Shown here in pieces: positions 8,563 to 19,118 of a stretch of DNA of 64,000 nucleotides. Each line of letters opens with the position of its first letter. The first letter of the stretch is position 1. Source of the stretch: VXNE01 sp965208745 (GTDB lineage Bacteria; Pseudomonadota; Gammaproteobacteria; Pseudomonadales; Azotimanducaceae); the NCBI GenBank assembly GCA_965208745.1, contig CBDBPN010000003.1:1302001-1366000 (forward strand). Direction: 5' to 3'. The notes under the pieces are model-generated. The model searched no databases and was not told where the DNA came from. It worked only from the letters and a program-made list of their open reading frames with translations. The position numbers and the translations under genes are program-made.

Positions 8563-11500
8563 CTGAAGTTCGAAGATCTCCAGCCCGACGCGGCCGTCCG
8601 CGGAGTAAGGCCGGACGGCACCGTCAGCGTCGTCGGCGTCCAGTGGCATGGCGAGGACGCACTCACCCTGATCTATCGTCCCGCCTCCGGCAAGGTGGCC
8701 GAAGAGATTCTCTACCGCGACGACGAAAGGCGGCTCGAGATCGTCTCGAAGGGTAGGCCGTGGAGCTTCGAGGGCGACGGGAGTCTGTACCGGCTCGTCG
8801 CGGAGGCTCACCGGATCCGCCTCGCGCACCTGTTCGATCCCGTGCTGGCGGTCCACACGTCGTTGGTGGACCCGTTACCTCACCAGATCACGGCGGTTTA
8901 CGAGGCGATGCTGCCGCAACAGCCCTTGCGGTTTCTGCTGGCGGACGACCCCGGCGCGGGCAAGACCATCATGGCGGGGCTTCTCATCAAGGAACTGATC
9001 GCCCGCGGCGATCTGAAGCGCTGCTTGGTCGTCTGCCCCGGAAGCCTCGTGGAGCAATGGCAGGACGAACTCTATCGTCGGTTCGATCTTGGCTTCGAGA
9101 TCCTGACGAACGACAAGCTCGACTCCGCGAGGACGGGGAACTGGTTCGTCGAGAACGACCTGGCCATAGCGCGGCTCGACAAGCTTGCGCGGAACGAGGA
9201 CGTGCAGGCGAAGCTCGCGGCGCGGGATTGCCACTACGACCTCGTGATCTGCGACGAGGCGCACAAGATGTCGGCGACGTTTTTCGGTGGCGAGGTGCGG
9301 TACACGAAGCGGTACCGACTTGGCCAACTGCTGTCGGGCGTGACGCGCCACTTCCTGCTCATGACGGCTACGCCCCACAATGGCAAGGAGGAGGACTTCC
9401 AGCTCTTCCTCGCGCTGCTGGACGGCGACCGGTTCGAGGGGCGCTTCCGGGATGGGGCTCACCAGGTCGAGACGAGCGACCTGATGCGGCGCATGGTCAA
9501 GGAGAGCTTACTGAAGTTCGACGGGCGACCGCTTTTTCCCGAGCGCCGCGCCTATTCGGTGCCCTACAAGCTCACGGAGCAGGAAGGACGCCTCTATCGA
9601 GCGGTGACCGATTACGTGCGGGAGGAGTTCAACCGGGCGGAGGCGCTGCAGAACGACAAGCGGGCCGGTACGGTGGGGTTCGCCCTCACCGTTCTGCAAC
9701 GAAGGCTGGCGTCGTCGCCCGAAGCGATCTATCAGTCGCTGACGCGCCGGCGGGACCGGCTCCAGAGCCGCATGCAGGAGGTGGAGACGATGAAGCGCGG
9801 CGACCGCGTGCCGCGCGTCGGGACGGCTCTCGCTTGGGACGCCGAAGAGTTGGCCGACTTGGACGACGCCCCGGAAAGCGAGGTCGAAGCGGCGGAGAGC
9901 GCGGTGCTCGACGAAGCGACAGCCGCGAGCACGATCGTCGAACTGCAGGCGGAGATCGGTTCGCTGAAGCGTTTGCAGGCGCTGGCCGCGGAGATTGTCC
10001 GAAGTGGCGACGACACCAAGTGGCGCGAATTGTCGAATCTACTCCTTGAGGTGTTCGCCGGCGAGAGCGCGGTTGGCCGGGCCAGGTCGCCGAGGAGCGA
10101 CGCAGCTACTGATACGGCGAGCCGGCGGTTAAACGCGTCCCCAGGGCAGAAGCTGGTTGTCTTCACGGAACACCGGGACACGCTGGCCTACCTGGCGCGC
10201 CGCGTGGCGACACTGCTCGGGCGCGGGGACGCGGTCGTCCAGATACATGGCGGTATGGGACGAGAGCAGCGGCGCCACGCCCAGGAGTCGTTCCTGCACG
10301 ATCCCGAAGTGCAGGTTCTGCTCGCGACGGACGCTGCCGGTGAGGGCATCAACTTGCAGCGGGCCCACCTGATGGTGAACTACGACTTGCCGTGGAACCC
10401 GAATCGACTGGAACAGCGTTTCGGCAGGATTCACCGCATCGGGCAGACCGAAGTGTGCCATCTGTGGAACTTGGTGGCGGAGGACACGCGGGAGGGCGAC
10501 GTGTTCCAACGGTTGCTGGACAAGCTCGAACAGGCAAGGGGTTCTCTCGGCGGGCAAGTGTTCGACGTGCTCGGCAAGCTCCAGTTCGGCGGCAAGCCGC
10601 TGCGGCAACTGCTGATCGAAGCGATCCGCTACGGCGACCGGCCGGAAGTGCGCGCGCGGCTCGATCAAGCCGTCGGGGATGCGGTCGATCGGGAACGTCT
10701 CCAAGCGCTGCTGGACGATGGCGCGCTCGCGCAGGACGTCATGGACACGACGCGAGTCGCGCAGGTTCGGGAGGATCTGGAGCGGGCGGAGGCACGCCGC
10801 TTACATCCGCACTACATCGAGTCGTTCTTTGGCGAGGCATTTCGTAGGCTAGGCGGCAATGCCCGGCAACGCGAGCGGCGGCGCTACCACGTGAGCAATG
10901 TGCCGGCGGCAGTACGAAACCGCGACCGGGAACAGGGTCTCGGGGACCGGGTGCTGCCCCGCTACGAGCGCATCGCGTTCGAGAAGTCGCTGCTGACGCC
11001 ACCGGGGAAACCACCGGCCGCGTTCGTCTGCCCGGGGCATCCCCTACTCGACGCCGTAATCGATCTGACGCTGGAGCGACACCGTGACTTGATGAAGCGG
11101 GGAACGGTTCTGGTGGACGAGGGCGACGCCGGCGTCGAGTGCCGGGTGCTCTTCACGCTTCAACACACGATCCGTGACGGCGGCCCATCGGCCGAAGGCG
11201 ACGGCCGGATTGCGTCGCAGCGGATGCTCTACGTCGAGATCGATGGTAGCGGGCGCAGACGGCACCTGCACTACGCGCCGTACCTCGACTATCGAGGATT
11301 GGCGGCAAGCGAACCGACGCCGGGTGAGATCCTCGCGCACCCCGAACTGGCGTGGATCAGCAAGGAACTGGAGAAGGAGGCGCAGGGCCTGGCGATCGCG
11401 GAAGTCGTCCCCGAGCACATGGCCGAGGTCCGTGACCGCCGGCTGGCCTGGGTGGATAAGACGCGAGCGGCCGTGAAGGAGCGGCTGACCAAGGAGATCG

Positions 11501-12132
11501 CACACTGGTACCACAGGGCGGAGCAACTTCGCCTGCAGGAGAACGCAGGCAAGGCGGGTGCGCGGCTGAACTCGGGGGAGGCGCGGCGCCGCGCGGAGGA
11601 CTTGGAGGATCGTCTGTGCAGGCGCATGGAACAGCTGGACCGCGAGGCGCAACTGTCGGCGCTTCCTCCCGTGGTGATCGGCGGCGCAGTGATCGTGCCG
11701 ATGGGACTCCTCGCGAAAGTCTGCGGTGTAGCCGCGCCCGAGAGGACGGCGGATACTCAAGCTGCCGCGGCCCGAGCTCGCGCGGTCGTGATGGAGGTTG
11801 AGAAAGGGCTCGGATTCGAGCCGGTGGACCGAGAGTTCGAGCACCTGGGCTACGACATCGAGAGCAAGGTGCCAGGCACCGGGAAGCTGCGCTTCCTCGA
11901 AGTGAAGGGACGGGAGAGCGGTGCCGACACGATTTCCGTTACGCGCAACGAGATTCTGTGGGCGCTCAACAAGCCGGAAGACTACATTCTTGCCATCGTC
12001 GAGTTCCTTGGTGAAGAGCAGCACCGGGTGCACTACGTGCGAGGACCGTTCGAGCAGGAACCCGACTGGGCGGTTGTCCGATCGGAGTACCGAATGAAGG
12101 ACCTGATCGCACGCAGCGAGGCCCCCGCGTGA
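8563..12132 (+). CDS. SNF2-type helicase with DUF3883-like C-terminus (defence helicase)
   Basis: This protein of about 1189 residues has Walker A DDPGAGKT near residues 128-135, Walker B VICDEAHKMS, motif III LLMTATPHNG and a SNF2-type second lobe (VFTEHRDTLAYL, LLATDAAGEGINL, RFGRIHRIGQ). The last 100 residues (about FEPVDREFEHLGYDIESK then LRFLEVKGR) match the DUF3883 pattern, a predicted nuclease-like or DNA-end-binding module. Family helicases start near FEDLQPDAAVRG, which here follows a CTG codon with gagaggga 8-9 bases upstream, so I place the start at a CTG; a GTG at 8341 is the alternative. The stop overlaps the methyltransferase start by 4 bp (GTGA). Helicases of this type work with DUF1156 methylases and DUF499 ATPases in anti-phage loci. 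Confidence 0.85.
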   Translation: MKFEDLQPDAAVRGVRPDGTVSVVGVQWHGEDALTLIYRPASGKVAEEILYRDDERRLEIVSKGRPWSFEGDGSLYRLVAEAHRIRLAHLFDPVLAVHTSLVDPLPHQITAVYEAMLPQQPLRFLLADDPGAGKTIMAGLLIKELIARGDLKRCLVVCPGSLVEQWQDELYRRFDLGFEILTNDKLDSARTGNWFVENDLAIARLDKLARNEDVQAKLAARDCHYDLVICDEAHKMSATFFGGEVRYTKRYRLGQLLSGVTRHFLLMTATPHNGKEEDFQLFLALLDGDRFEGRFRDGAHQVETSDLMRRMVKESLLKFDGRPLFPERRAYSVPYKLTEQEGRLYRAVTDYVREEFNRAEALQNDKRAGTVGFALTVLQRRLASSPEAIYQSLTRRRDRLQSRMQEVETMKRGDRVPRVGTALAWDAEELADLDDAPESEVEAAESAVLDEATAASTIVELQAEIGSLKRLQALAAEIVRSGDDTKWRELSNLLLEVFAGESAVGRARSPRSDAATDTASRRLNASPGQKLVVFTEHRDTLAYLARRVATLLGRGDAVVQIHGGMGREQRRHAQESFLHDPEVQVLLATDAAGEGINLQRAHLMVNYDLPWNPNRLEQRFGRIHRIGQTEVCHLWNLVAEDTREGDVFQRLLDKLEQARGSLGGQVFDVLGKLQFGGKPLRQLLIEAIRYGDRPEVRARLDQAVGDAVDRERLQALLDDGALAQDVMDTTRVAQVREDLERAEARRLHPHYIESFFGEAFRRLGGNARQRERRRYHVSNVPAAVRNRDREQGLGDRVLPRYERIAFEKSLLTPPGKPPAAFVCPGHPLLDAVIDLTLERHRDLMKRGTVLVDEGDAGVECRVLFTLQHTIRDGGPSAEGDGRIASQRMLYVEIDGSGRRRHLHYAPYLDYRGLAASEPTPGEILAHPELAWISKELEKEAQGLAIAEVVPEHMAEVRDRRLAWVDKTRAAVKERLTKEIAHWYHRAEQLRLQENAGKAGARLNSGEARRRAEDLEDRLCRRMEQLDREAQLSALPPVVIGGAVIVPMGLLAKVCGVAAPERTADTQAAAARARAVVMEVEKGLGFEPVDREFEHLGYDIESKVPGTGKLRFLEVKGRESGADTISVTRNEILWALNKPEDYILAIVEFLGEEQHRVHYVRGPFEQEPDWAVVRSEYRMKDLIARSEAPA

Positions 12133-14218
12133 TCGCGTCGCGAAGAAAGCTGATCGAGGTTGCGCTGCCCCTGGATGCGATCAACCGGGCGGCGGCGAAG
12201 GAGAAGTCCATTCGCCACGGTCACCCCAGCACGCTGCACTTGTGGTGGGCGAGGCGACCGCTCGCCGCCGCGCGTGCCGTGATCTTCAGCCAGCTCGTAG
12301 ACGATCCGGCGTCGGTTCCGGAGGAGTTTCCAACCGAGGCGGATCAGCAGCGCGAGCGGCAACGTCTGTTCGCACTCGTCGAACGCCTTGTCCTCTGGGA
12401 GAACACGACGAACGAGGCGGTGCTGGGTCTGGCTCGTGAAGAGATTCGGCGGAGCTGGTGCCGGACATGTAAGGACAACGCGAGGCATCCGCAGGCTGCC
12501 GAGCTTTTCGACCCTGATCGGCTACCAGCGTTTCACGATCCGTTTGCGGGAGGTGGCGCGCTGCCGCTGGAAGCGCAGCGGCTTGGCTTGGAGGCCCACG
12601 CGAGCGATCTGAACCCCGTGGCGGTCCTCATCAACAAGGCGATGATCGAGATTCCGCCGAGATTCGCGGGCAAGCGACCCGCGAACCCGGAGGATCGGTC
12701 GGGACTCGCAGGCAAGGGTGCTTGGCCCGGGGCCTCGGGCCTCGCGGCGGACGTGCGCTACTACGGAAAGTGGATGAGAGACGAGGCGCAGAAGCGGATT
12801 GGGCACCTGTACCCGAACGTCGAAGTGACCGCGGACATGGTGGCGGAACGTCCGGACCTCGCGCCCTACGTCGGGCGTGAACTGACCGTGATAGCGTGGC
12901 TTTGGGCGCGCACAGTGCGTAGTCCCAACCCGGCGTTCGCCAATGTGGAAGTCCCGCTGGTGAGTTCGTTTGTGCTTTCATCCAAAAGAGGAAAGGGAGC
13001 GTACGTGGAGCCGGTGATCGAAGGCCAGAGCTATCGCTTCGTGGTGAGAGTCGGCTCACCACCGGCGGAGGCCAAGGCTGGCACCAAGCTCTCGCGCGGC
13101 GCGAACTTCCGGTGCCTGATGTCCGGTTCTCTGTTACCCCCAGACTTCGTCAAGTCGGAGGGAAAAGGCAAGCGGATGGGCACTCGCCTATTGGCGGTGG
13201 TCGCCCAAGGTGACAGAGGGCGAGTCTACCTTGAGCCTACCGAGTTCATGGAACGCACAGCGAGAGAAGCGGAACCGTCCTGGCGACCTGGGCAGAAACT
13301 CCCTGACGACGCACGGAACTTCTGGACGTTAGCGTACGGGCTGGAGTCGTTCGCCGATCTGTTCACCGATCGCCAACTGACCGCGCTCACGACGTTCTCG
13401 GACCTCGTGGCGGAGGCGAAGGAAGCTGTGGAGACTAGTGCTCAAAGGGCTTGGAGTGTAGGCCTCGGGTCCGAGTTGGGCGCGGGCGGAACAGGGGCGA
13501 GAGCCTATGCCGAGGCGGTGTCGGTGTATCTGGCGTTTGCGCAGAGCAAGGCGTGTGACCGCAACAGCAGTCTTTGTCGATGGGAAGGTCGAGACAAGCT
13601 GGTTGGCACCTTCGGTCGACAAGCATTGCCGATGGTGTGGGACTTCGCCGAGACGAACCCGTTCGCGGGCGCGGGCGGCGACATCTTTGGCACAACGAAA
13701 TCCGTCTGTGAGGTGATCGAAAAACAGTTCAAGCAGACCGTCGTGGGCATCAGCGCGCAAGCCAATGCTGTCAACCAGACCACATCAAAGGGAAAGCTGA
13801 TCTCCGCTGACCCCCCGTACTATGACAACGTGGCATATGCCGACTTGTCGGACTTCTTCTACGTTTGGCTCCGGCGTTCCCTGAGGTCGGTTTTTCCGGA
13901 GTTGTTCTCCACATTGGTCGTGCCGAAAGCGGACGAGCTCATAGCATCACCATACAGGCACGGTGGCAAGGAGTCGGCAGAGGCGTTCTTCCTCGATGGG
14001 ATGAGGCGTTCGCTAGACAATTGCGCCCAGCAGGCACACGAGGGCTTTCCGGTCACGCTGTACTACGCATTCAAGCAGGCCGAGGCAAAGCGAGATGGCG
14101 TGTCGTCGACCGGCTGGGAGACCTTTCTGACGGCGGTTATCAACGCTGGGTTTTCGATCTCTGGCACTTGGCCCATGCGGACAGAACTGGGCAACAAGCT
14201 TGCATGGAACTACCCCCG

Positions 14219-15541
14219 TCAGGCGGCCTGTTCGGCCGGGATTAAGGCGAGGTTGAGGCGTCTGGCTTGGCGCAGCAGGTGTTTGATCTGGCGGTCGCGG
14301 CGCTCGGTTTCCATTGCTTCGAGATTGGGCTCGACGTAGTCCTCGCCGCGGGTGAGCATGGCGTGGATCAAGCGGGCGAGTTGATGCGCGGTGGCCTTGA
14401 CGGCCTTGGCGGAGTCCATGCGCGCGAGGCGCCGGCGGTGCGCGGCGCCGATGGCGGTCTTGTTGTTGCGCGCGGTGCTGGCCGCCATGCGCAGCGCCTG
14501 GCCGAGCCGATTGGCTTGCCGCGCCGGCGGACCGCCGAGGCGCTTGTCGCCGCTGACGCGCGTGCCCGGCGCCAAGCCGAGCCACGAGCAGAAGTGGGCC
14601 GCGGTCGGAAAGCGCGACAGGTCCGGGCCGACTTCCGCGGCGAACGTCAGCGCCGTCTCGACGCCGACCGTGGGGATGGCCGTCAGGTCGACCCCGAGCA
14701 TCGCGCGCAGGCGCTCGCGCAGCGCACCTTCCCGGGATCGGGACGCCGGCGCCGTCGCCGCCGCCGCGTGCCGCTCCAGTTCGGCGTCGATGCGCGCCTC
14801 GCACGCCTCGATCTGCGCCTGCAGCATGTCGTGCCGCGCCAACGCCTGCGTCAGCGCGAACAGATGCTCCGCGCGCCAGTTGCCGCGCAGGCTCGCCGCG
14901 ATGGTGGGCTGGTCGGCCTTGCAGCGCCGGTCACGGTGGCGGGCCAGGGCGGCGCCGTCGCGTTCGCCGGCGACGATGGCGCGCACGATCAACTGCCCGG
15001 TCTTGCCCATGATGTCGCCGAGCACGTTGTCGAGCTGCACGTTCATCTGCGTCAGCGCCTTCTGCATGTGCTGCACGGCGCGGCTGCGGTCGCGGACGAG
15101 TTGCTCGCGCTGGCGGGCATACGCGCGCATCGGACAGATCGCGTCGGCCGCGCGGAAGGCGCCGCGCAGCAGGCCATGGCTCATCAGTTGCCGGATCCAC
15201 TGGCAGTCCAGCACGTCGCTCTTGCGCCCGCTCACCTGCTTGGTGGCGCGCGGGTTCACCAGGTGCACCGCGAAGCCGACGCGGTCGAGCACCTCGAACA
15301 GCGGAATCCAGCACACGCCCGTCGACTCCATCGCCACGTCGCGCACGCCGCACTCGGACAGCCACCGCGCGATCGCCTCCAAGTCTTCGGTGAAGGTCCC
15401 GAAGTGCCGCACCGGTCGCTCGAAGCGCGACCCGTCCACCGCCACGTAGTGCTTGCGCTTGCCCACGTCGATCCCCGCGCAATCCGGATGCACCACCTCC
15501 AACGCCGCCGCCTTGCCAGCCATCCGCAAATCCTCCACCAT
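14219..15541 (-). CDS. IS110-family transposase (DEDD)
   Basis: A 440-residue protein. The N-terminal RuvC-like domain has the DEDD residues: Asp in CAGIDVGKRKHYVAV, Glu in VAMESTGVCW, and the pair in RKSDVLDCQWI. The C-terminal transposase_20 domain reads LTAIPTVGVETALTFAAEVG then FCSWLGLAPGTRVSGDKR, and provides the serine nucleophile region. IS110 enzymes recombine element and target DNA guided by a structured RNA from the element's non-coding end. The gene is intact; a start at the inner ATG near 15523 (MAGKAAALEVVHP) is equally possible. It lies antisense to the methyltransferase it interrupts. Confidence 0.92.
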   Translation of the reverse strand: MVEDLRMAGKAAALEVVHPDCAGIDVGKRKHYVAVDGSRFERPVRHFGTFTEDLEAIARWLSECGVRDVAMESTGVCWIPLFEVLDRVGFAVHLVNPRATKQVSGRKSDVLDCQWIRQLMSHGLLRGAFRAADAICPMRAYARQREQLVRDRSRAVQHMQKALTQMNVQLDNVLGDIMGKTGQLIVRAIVAGERDGAALARHRDRRCKADQPTIAASLRGNWRAEHLFALTQALARHDMLQAQIEACEARIDAELERHAAAATAPASRSREGALRERLRAMLGVDLTAIPTVGVETALTFAAEVGPDLSRFPTAAHFCSWLGLAPGTRVSGDKRLGGPPARQANRLGQALRMAASTARNNKTAIGAAHRRRLARMDSAKAVKATAHQLARLIHAMLTRGEDYVEPNLEAMETERRDRQIKHLLRQARRLNLALIPAEQAA

Positions 15542-15788
15542 CGTCCACCGGTCGCGCCGGGCGAGACCGTGGCGGAACGTTCACTCTTGCATACGGGGTC
15601 GCGACCGCAGGGTCGCGCCACCAGCGTCAAAACGCCGATCACGGCCCGGGCCAAACTCCTGGACGGGCAGCAATGCACCAGTGCCTGCAAGGCCTCGCGC
15701 CCAGCGCGAACGACCCTACCTCGAACACCCTCGCAAATGGCAAGTCACCAGTTCCCTGCGCGTCAGCGCAGCGAACTGGCTGCGAGAA
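15542..15788 (-). ncRNA. Candidate bridge (seek) RNA region of the IS110 element
   Basis: About 247 non-coding bases lie upstream of the transposase, between it and the element border. In the IS110 group of this family the long 5' flank encodes the bridge RNA that pairs with donor and target DNA. The organisation here (long 5' flank, about 24-bp 3' flank) fits that group rather than the IS1111 group. The RNA structure itself is not proven by reading; the call is by position. Confidence 0.45.
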
Positions 15789-16592
15789 CTCCTAGGTATC
15801 AATGCCAACATATTGGCCTCCAGCATCGTGCTCGCTTGCCGGAGACGCGCTGCGGACGCGCCGCTGGCCACACGGCGCGAATTCGTGGCGACCCTTCAGG
15901 CCGAACTCCCGTCGGCGCTAGCGGCTCTGCAGTCCGGGAACATCGCGCCGGTCGACCTTGCTCAGGCCGCGATCGGACCCGGAATGGCCGTATACACCCG
16001 CTACGCGAAGGTGCTCGAGGCCGCCGGCGAGGCGCTCACCGTGCGTGAAGCCTTGGCACTCATAAACCAGACCCTGGACGAGGTGCTTGCCGAACAGGAA
16101 GGGGACTTCGATGCCGATACTCGGTGGGCACTTGCCTGGTTCGAGCAACACGGCTTCAGCGACGGCGCATTCGGGAGTGCGGAGACACTCTCTAAGGCGA
16201 AGAACACCAGCGTTACCGGAATGGTTGAAGCGGGCATTCTTGCCTCAAGAGGCGGGAAGGTTCGGCTCTTAGCGCCGCCGGAACTACCGTCGAACTGGGA
16301 TCCTCGCACGGACGCACGCCTAACGGCGTGGGAGACGGTCCACCACCTTGTCCGTGCCCTCGAGTCCGGGGGAGACGTTGCGGCCGCCGAAATTGTCCGT
16401 GCATTGGGAACCTACGCGGACACTGCGCGCGAACTCTGCTATCGGTTGTACACGATCTGCGATAGGCAAAAGCGCGCTGCGGAGGCAATGGCCTACAACG
16501 CGCTCGTTCAAAGCTGGCCAGAGGTTGAACGCCTTGCTCAGTTGCAGTTAACGCCTCAAACGGACCTGCTCGATCTAGCCGGGAAGGACTAG

Positions 16593-16817
16593 CCACCGCT
16601 TTCTTCGTCGAACACCTACCGCGATGCTGGCCACTGCTGCGCACGTTGGCTGGCCACCGCCAACGATACCGATTGGCGTGCCGTGGCCCAGGAGTGCGTG
16701 CGAGCACGTCGGCGCGTCACGCGGCCCAAATCGACACGCGCTCGCCCGCTTCCTACCCGATGGTGCCGCGCCAGGGCATGACTGCCACGGATTCTTTGAG
16801 GATGCGGCGACCGCGCG
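16593..16817. other. Junction sequence between the convergent methyltransferase genes
   Basis: About 225 bp that matches neither methyltransferase. Methyltransferase 1 ends at 16592. Homology between the two copies stops abruptly at about 16818, where the minus-strand copy reads into unrelated sequence. I cannot identify its origin. It marks a deletion or rearrangement breakpoint. Confidence 0.5.
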
Positions 16818-19105
16818 TAGCGGGTGTATACAGCCATTCCGGGTCCGATCGCGGCCTGAGCGAGATCGACCGGCGCGATGTTGCCGGAACGCAAGTGAGC
16901 AAGGGCTTTTGGCAGTTCGGCTCGTAAGGCTGTCAAGAGCTCCCGACGAGTCGCGATCGGAGCACTGAGTTCACGTCGGCGGCAGACGAGGACGATGCTG
17001 GAAGCCAAGGCATTGCTGCCGATGCTGACGGATCGAGCGCTCCGTTCCGTGCGAATAGGCCAAGTTCCGGTGACGGCGAATCTGGATGCCATGACAGCTT
17101 CAAGGAACTTCTCCCAGCCGGTACTGGTCGTCCCAGCATCCCCTCCCGTCTCTGCTTGTTTGAACGCGTAGTACACCGTGATCGGCATTGCCGGGTTCGC
17201 CTGCTCTGAGACTCGCCTCAATGCGGCCGTCATTCCAGCAAGGAAGAAGCTCTCCGCCGCCAGCTTCCCACCGTGCCGATGGGGCGCAGCCACGAGCTCT
17301 TCCGCCTTCGGGACGGCGAGTGTGGAAAATAGTTCACCATACACGGGCGTCACCACTCGGCGGAGCCAGACGTAGAAGAAGTCCGACAGATCCGCATACG
17401 CGATATTGTCGTAGTACGGCGGATCGGTTGAGATGAGTTTGCCCTCGCTCTGGCGCTGCTTGGCGGCGTCCGCTTGAACAGCTGTCCCGCCTTGACACGC
17501 GGGCAATGTCCCGACGGCTTTGGTCACCCAGTCAATACACGCCCCTATCCAGTTGCCACAAGAGTCGCTGAATGGATTTGCCTCCGCGAAGTCCCAAACC
17601 ATAGGAAGGGCTTGCCGGGCGAACGTCCCTCTTGTTGCCTCCACCCCATTTCGCCACCCCACAATCGTGGACCAAGCGTCCGCAGCCCTACTTGCGGCCA
17701 GTGCCAGATACACCGACACCGCGTCGGCGTAAGCAGTGGCACCGACTCCAGCGGCACTGAGCGGGGTGCCGTCGTCTGAGATACCGGCCGAAAGGGCGTC
17801 CTTGCGGATTCGGTCGCGAGCCTGAGTGACGAGGTCCGAGAAGGTTGTCAATGCGACAAGCTGACGTGCCGTGAACAGGTCTCCCCAGGTAGCGAGGCCG
17901 TAGGGTACGCAAGTTCCGCCAGTCAGCCGTGCTGGGACGTCTCCTGCGGGTGACCACGTGGGGACAACGCCTTTTGCAAGGTCCTCGTGCGCGGCGGTGG
18001 GAGCGAGGTAGACGCGGCCACGGTTACCCTCTGCGACGATCGCCATCAGACGAGCACTCAAGCGGCCCGCGCGGCCTTCGGCTTTGATGTAGTCGCCAGT
18101 GACCGGTGACCCGGACATAAGGCACCGGAAGTTGGCACCGCGCCCGAGTTTGGTTCCCCCGCGCGCCGCGGCGGGATCGGACGGTTTGCCCACGCGAACC
18201 TCGAAACGATACGAGCGGCCGTACACGACGGGTTCGACATAGGCTTCTCTGCCTGTCTTCGTGGAGAGCATGAAATTGGAAATCAGGGGCACATGCACAC
18301 TAGAGAAGGCGGGGTTCGGGCTTCGGACCGTTCTCGCCCAAAGCCAGGCGATCACCTTAAGGTCACGGCCTTCATACGGCGCGAGGTCCGGACGCTGGGA
18401 GGCCATTGTGGGCGTCACGGAGGCGACGGGGTACAGATCGCCGATGCGTCGTTCAGCTTCGTCTCGCATCCATCGACCGTAGTAGCGCACGTCGGCGGCA
18501 AGTGCTGAAGCGCCTGGCCATGGCACACCGGTCGCCATGTCTACCTGGGACTGCGGGTTTACGGGCGGCTTGCCCGCGAACTTCGGCGGAATCTCGATCA
18601 TCGCCTTGTTGATGAGGACCGCCACGGGGTTCAGATCGCTCGCGTGGGCCTCCAAGCCAAGCCGCTGGGCTTCCAGCGGCAGGGCGCCGCCTCCCGCAAA
18701 TGGATCATGGAACGCAGGTAGACGGTGCGGATTAAACAGTTCGGTCGAACGGGCGTCACGGCTGTTGTCCGCGCAAGTACGATGCCAGCTACGACGGATT
18801 TCTACGCGCGCGCGTTCCATAACATCGTCGTTGGAGGTGTTCTTCCACTGCACCATTTCTTCGATCAGGTGGAAGAGTCTCTCGCGCTCCCGCGTTTGGT
18901 CCGCTTCGGTCGGAAACTCGTCTGGGCAGGCGGAGGGGTCGTCAACCATTTGGGCGAATACAACTGCCCGTGCGGCAGCGAGCGGTCGGCGCGCCCACCA
19001 TAAGTGGAGCGTTGATGGGTGGCCGTGTCGGATGGACTTCTCCTTCGCTGCCGCCCGGTTGATTGCGTCCAGAGGCAGGGCGACTTCGATGAGTTTCTTG
19101 CGCAT
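16616..19105 (-). pseudogene. Second DUF1156-type DNA methyltransferase, C-terminal end lost
   Basis: A paralogue of the split methyltransferase, on the opposite strand. The start is an ATG at 19103-19105 giving MRKKLIEVALPLDAINRAAA; upstream residues in the frame belong to the integrase gene. It has FHDPFAGGGALPLEAQRLG and STDPPYYDNIAYADLSDFF. It aligns with copy 1 up to AIGPGMAVYTRYA (about 16818). The next 65 residues are Arg/His-rich junk, while copy 1 continues for over 200 conserved residues. The catalytic domain is therefore whole, but the C-terminal target-recognition or partner-binding region is missing. It follows two tandem integrases with a 13-bp gap, suggesting co-transcription with them. 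Confidence 0.8.
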
Positions 19106-19118
19106 ATGTGGTTCAGCA

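Larger units (their letters stand above)
14195..15788 (-). mobile_element. IS110-family insertion inside the methyltransferase gene
   Basis: The borders are estimated from where methyltransferase homology stops (GTWPMRTELGN, about 14192) and resumes (LGINANILASS, about 15788). The element is about 1.6 kb. It has a short 3' flank (about 24 bp after the transposase stop) and a long 5' flank (about 250 bp before its start). There are no terminal inverted repeats, as usual for this family. Confidence 0.8.
12129..16592 (+). pseudogene. DUF1156-type DNA methyltransferase, split by an IS110 element
   Basis: The N-terminal part (12129 to about 14195) starts at a GTG overlapping the helicase stop. 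It carries the DUF1156-like start (KLIEVALPLDAINRAAAKEK and HPSTLHLWWARRPLAAARA), a SAM-binding motif (FHDPFAGGGALPLEAQRLG) and the catalytic DPPYYDN of an amino-methyltransferase. After GTWPMRTELGN the frame runs into an IS110 element. The C-terminal part resumes near 15788 with LGINANILASSIVLACRRR and continues for about 265 residues to 16592. Both parts are in the same frame. Comparison with the paralogue at 16818-19105 shows only a few residues at the junction are disturbed. The protein is cut in two unless the IS leaves precisely. It should methylate host DNA for a helicase-methylase-ATPase system. Confidence 0.85.

Noticed and set aside
14267..16048. Long plus-strand frame antisense to the IS110 transposase
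   Set aside because: Composition mirrors the GC-rich opposite strand. Only its final part (from about 15788, in the frame of 15453-16592) is real methyltransferase.
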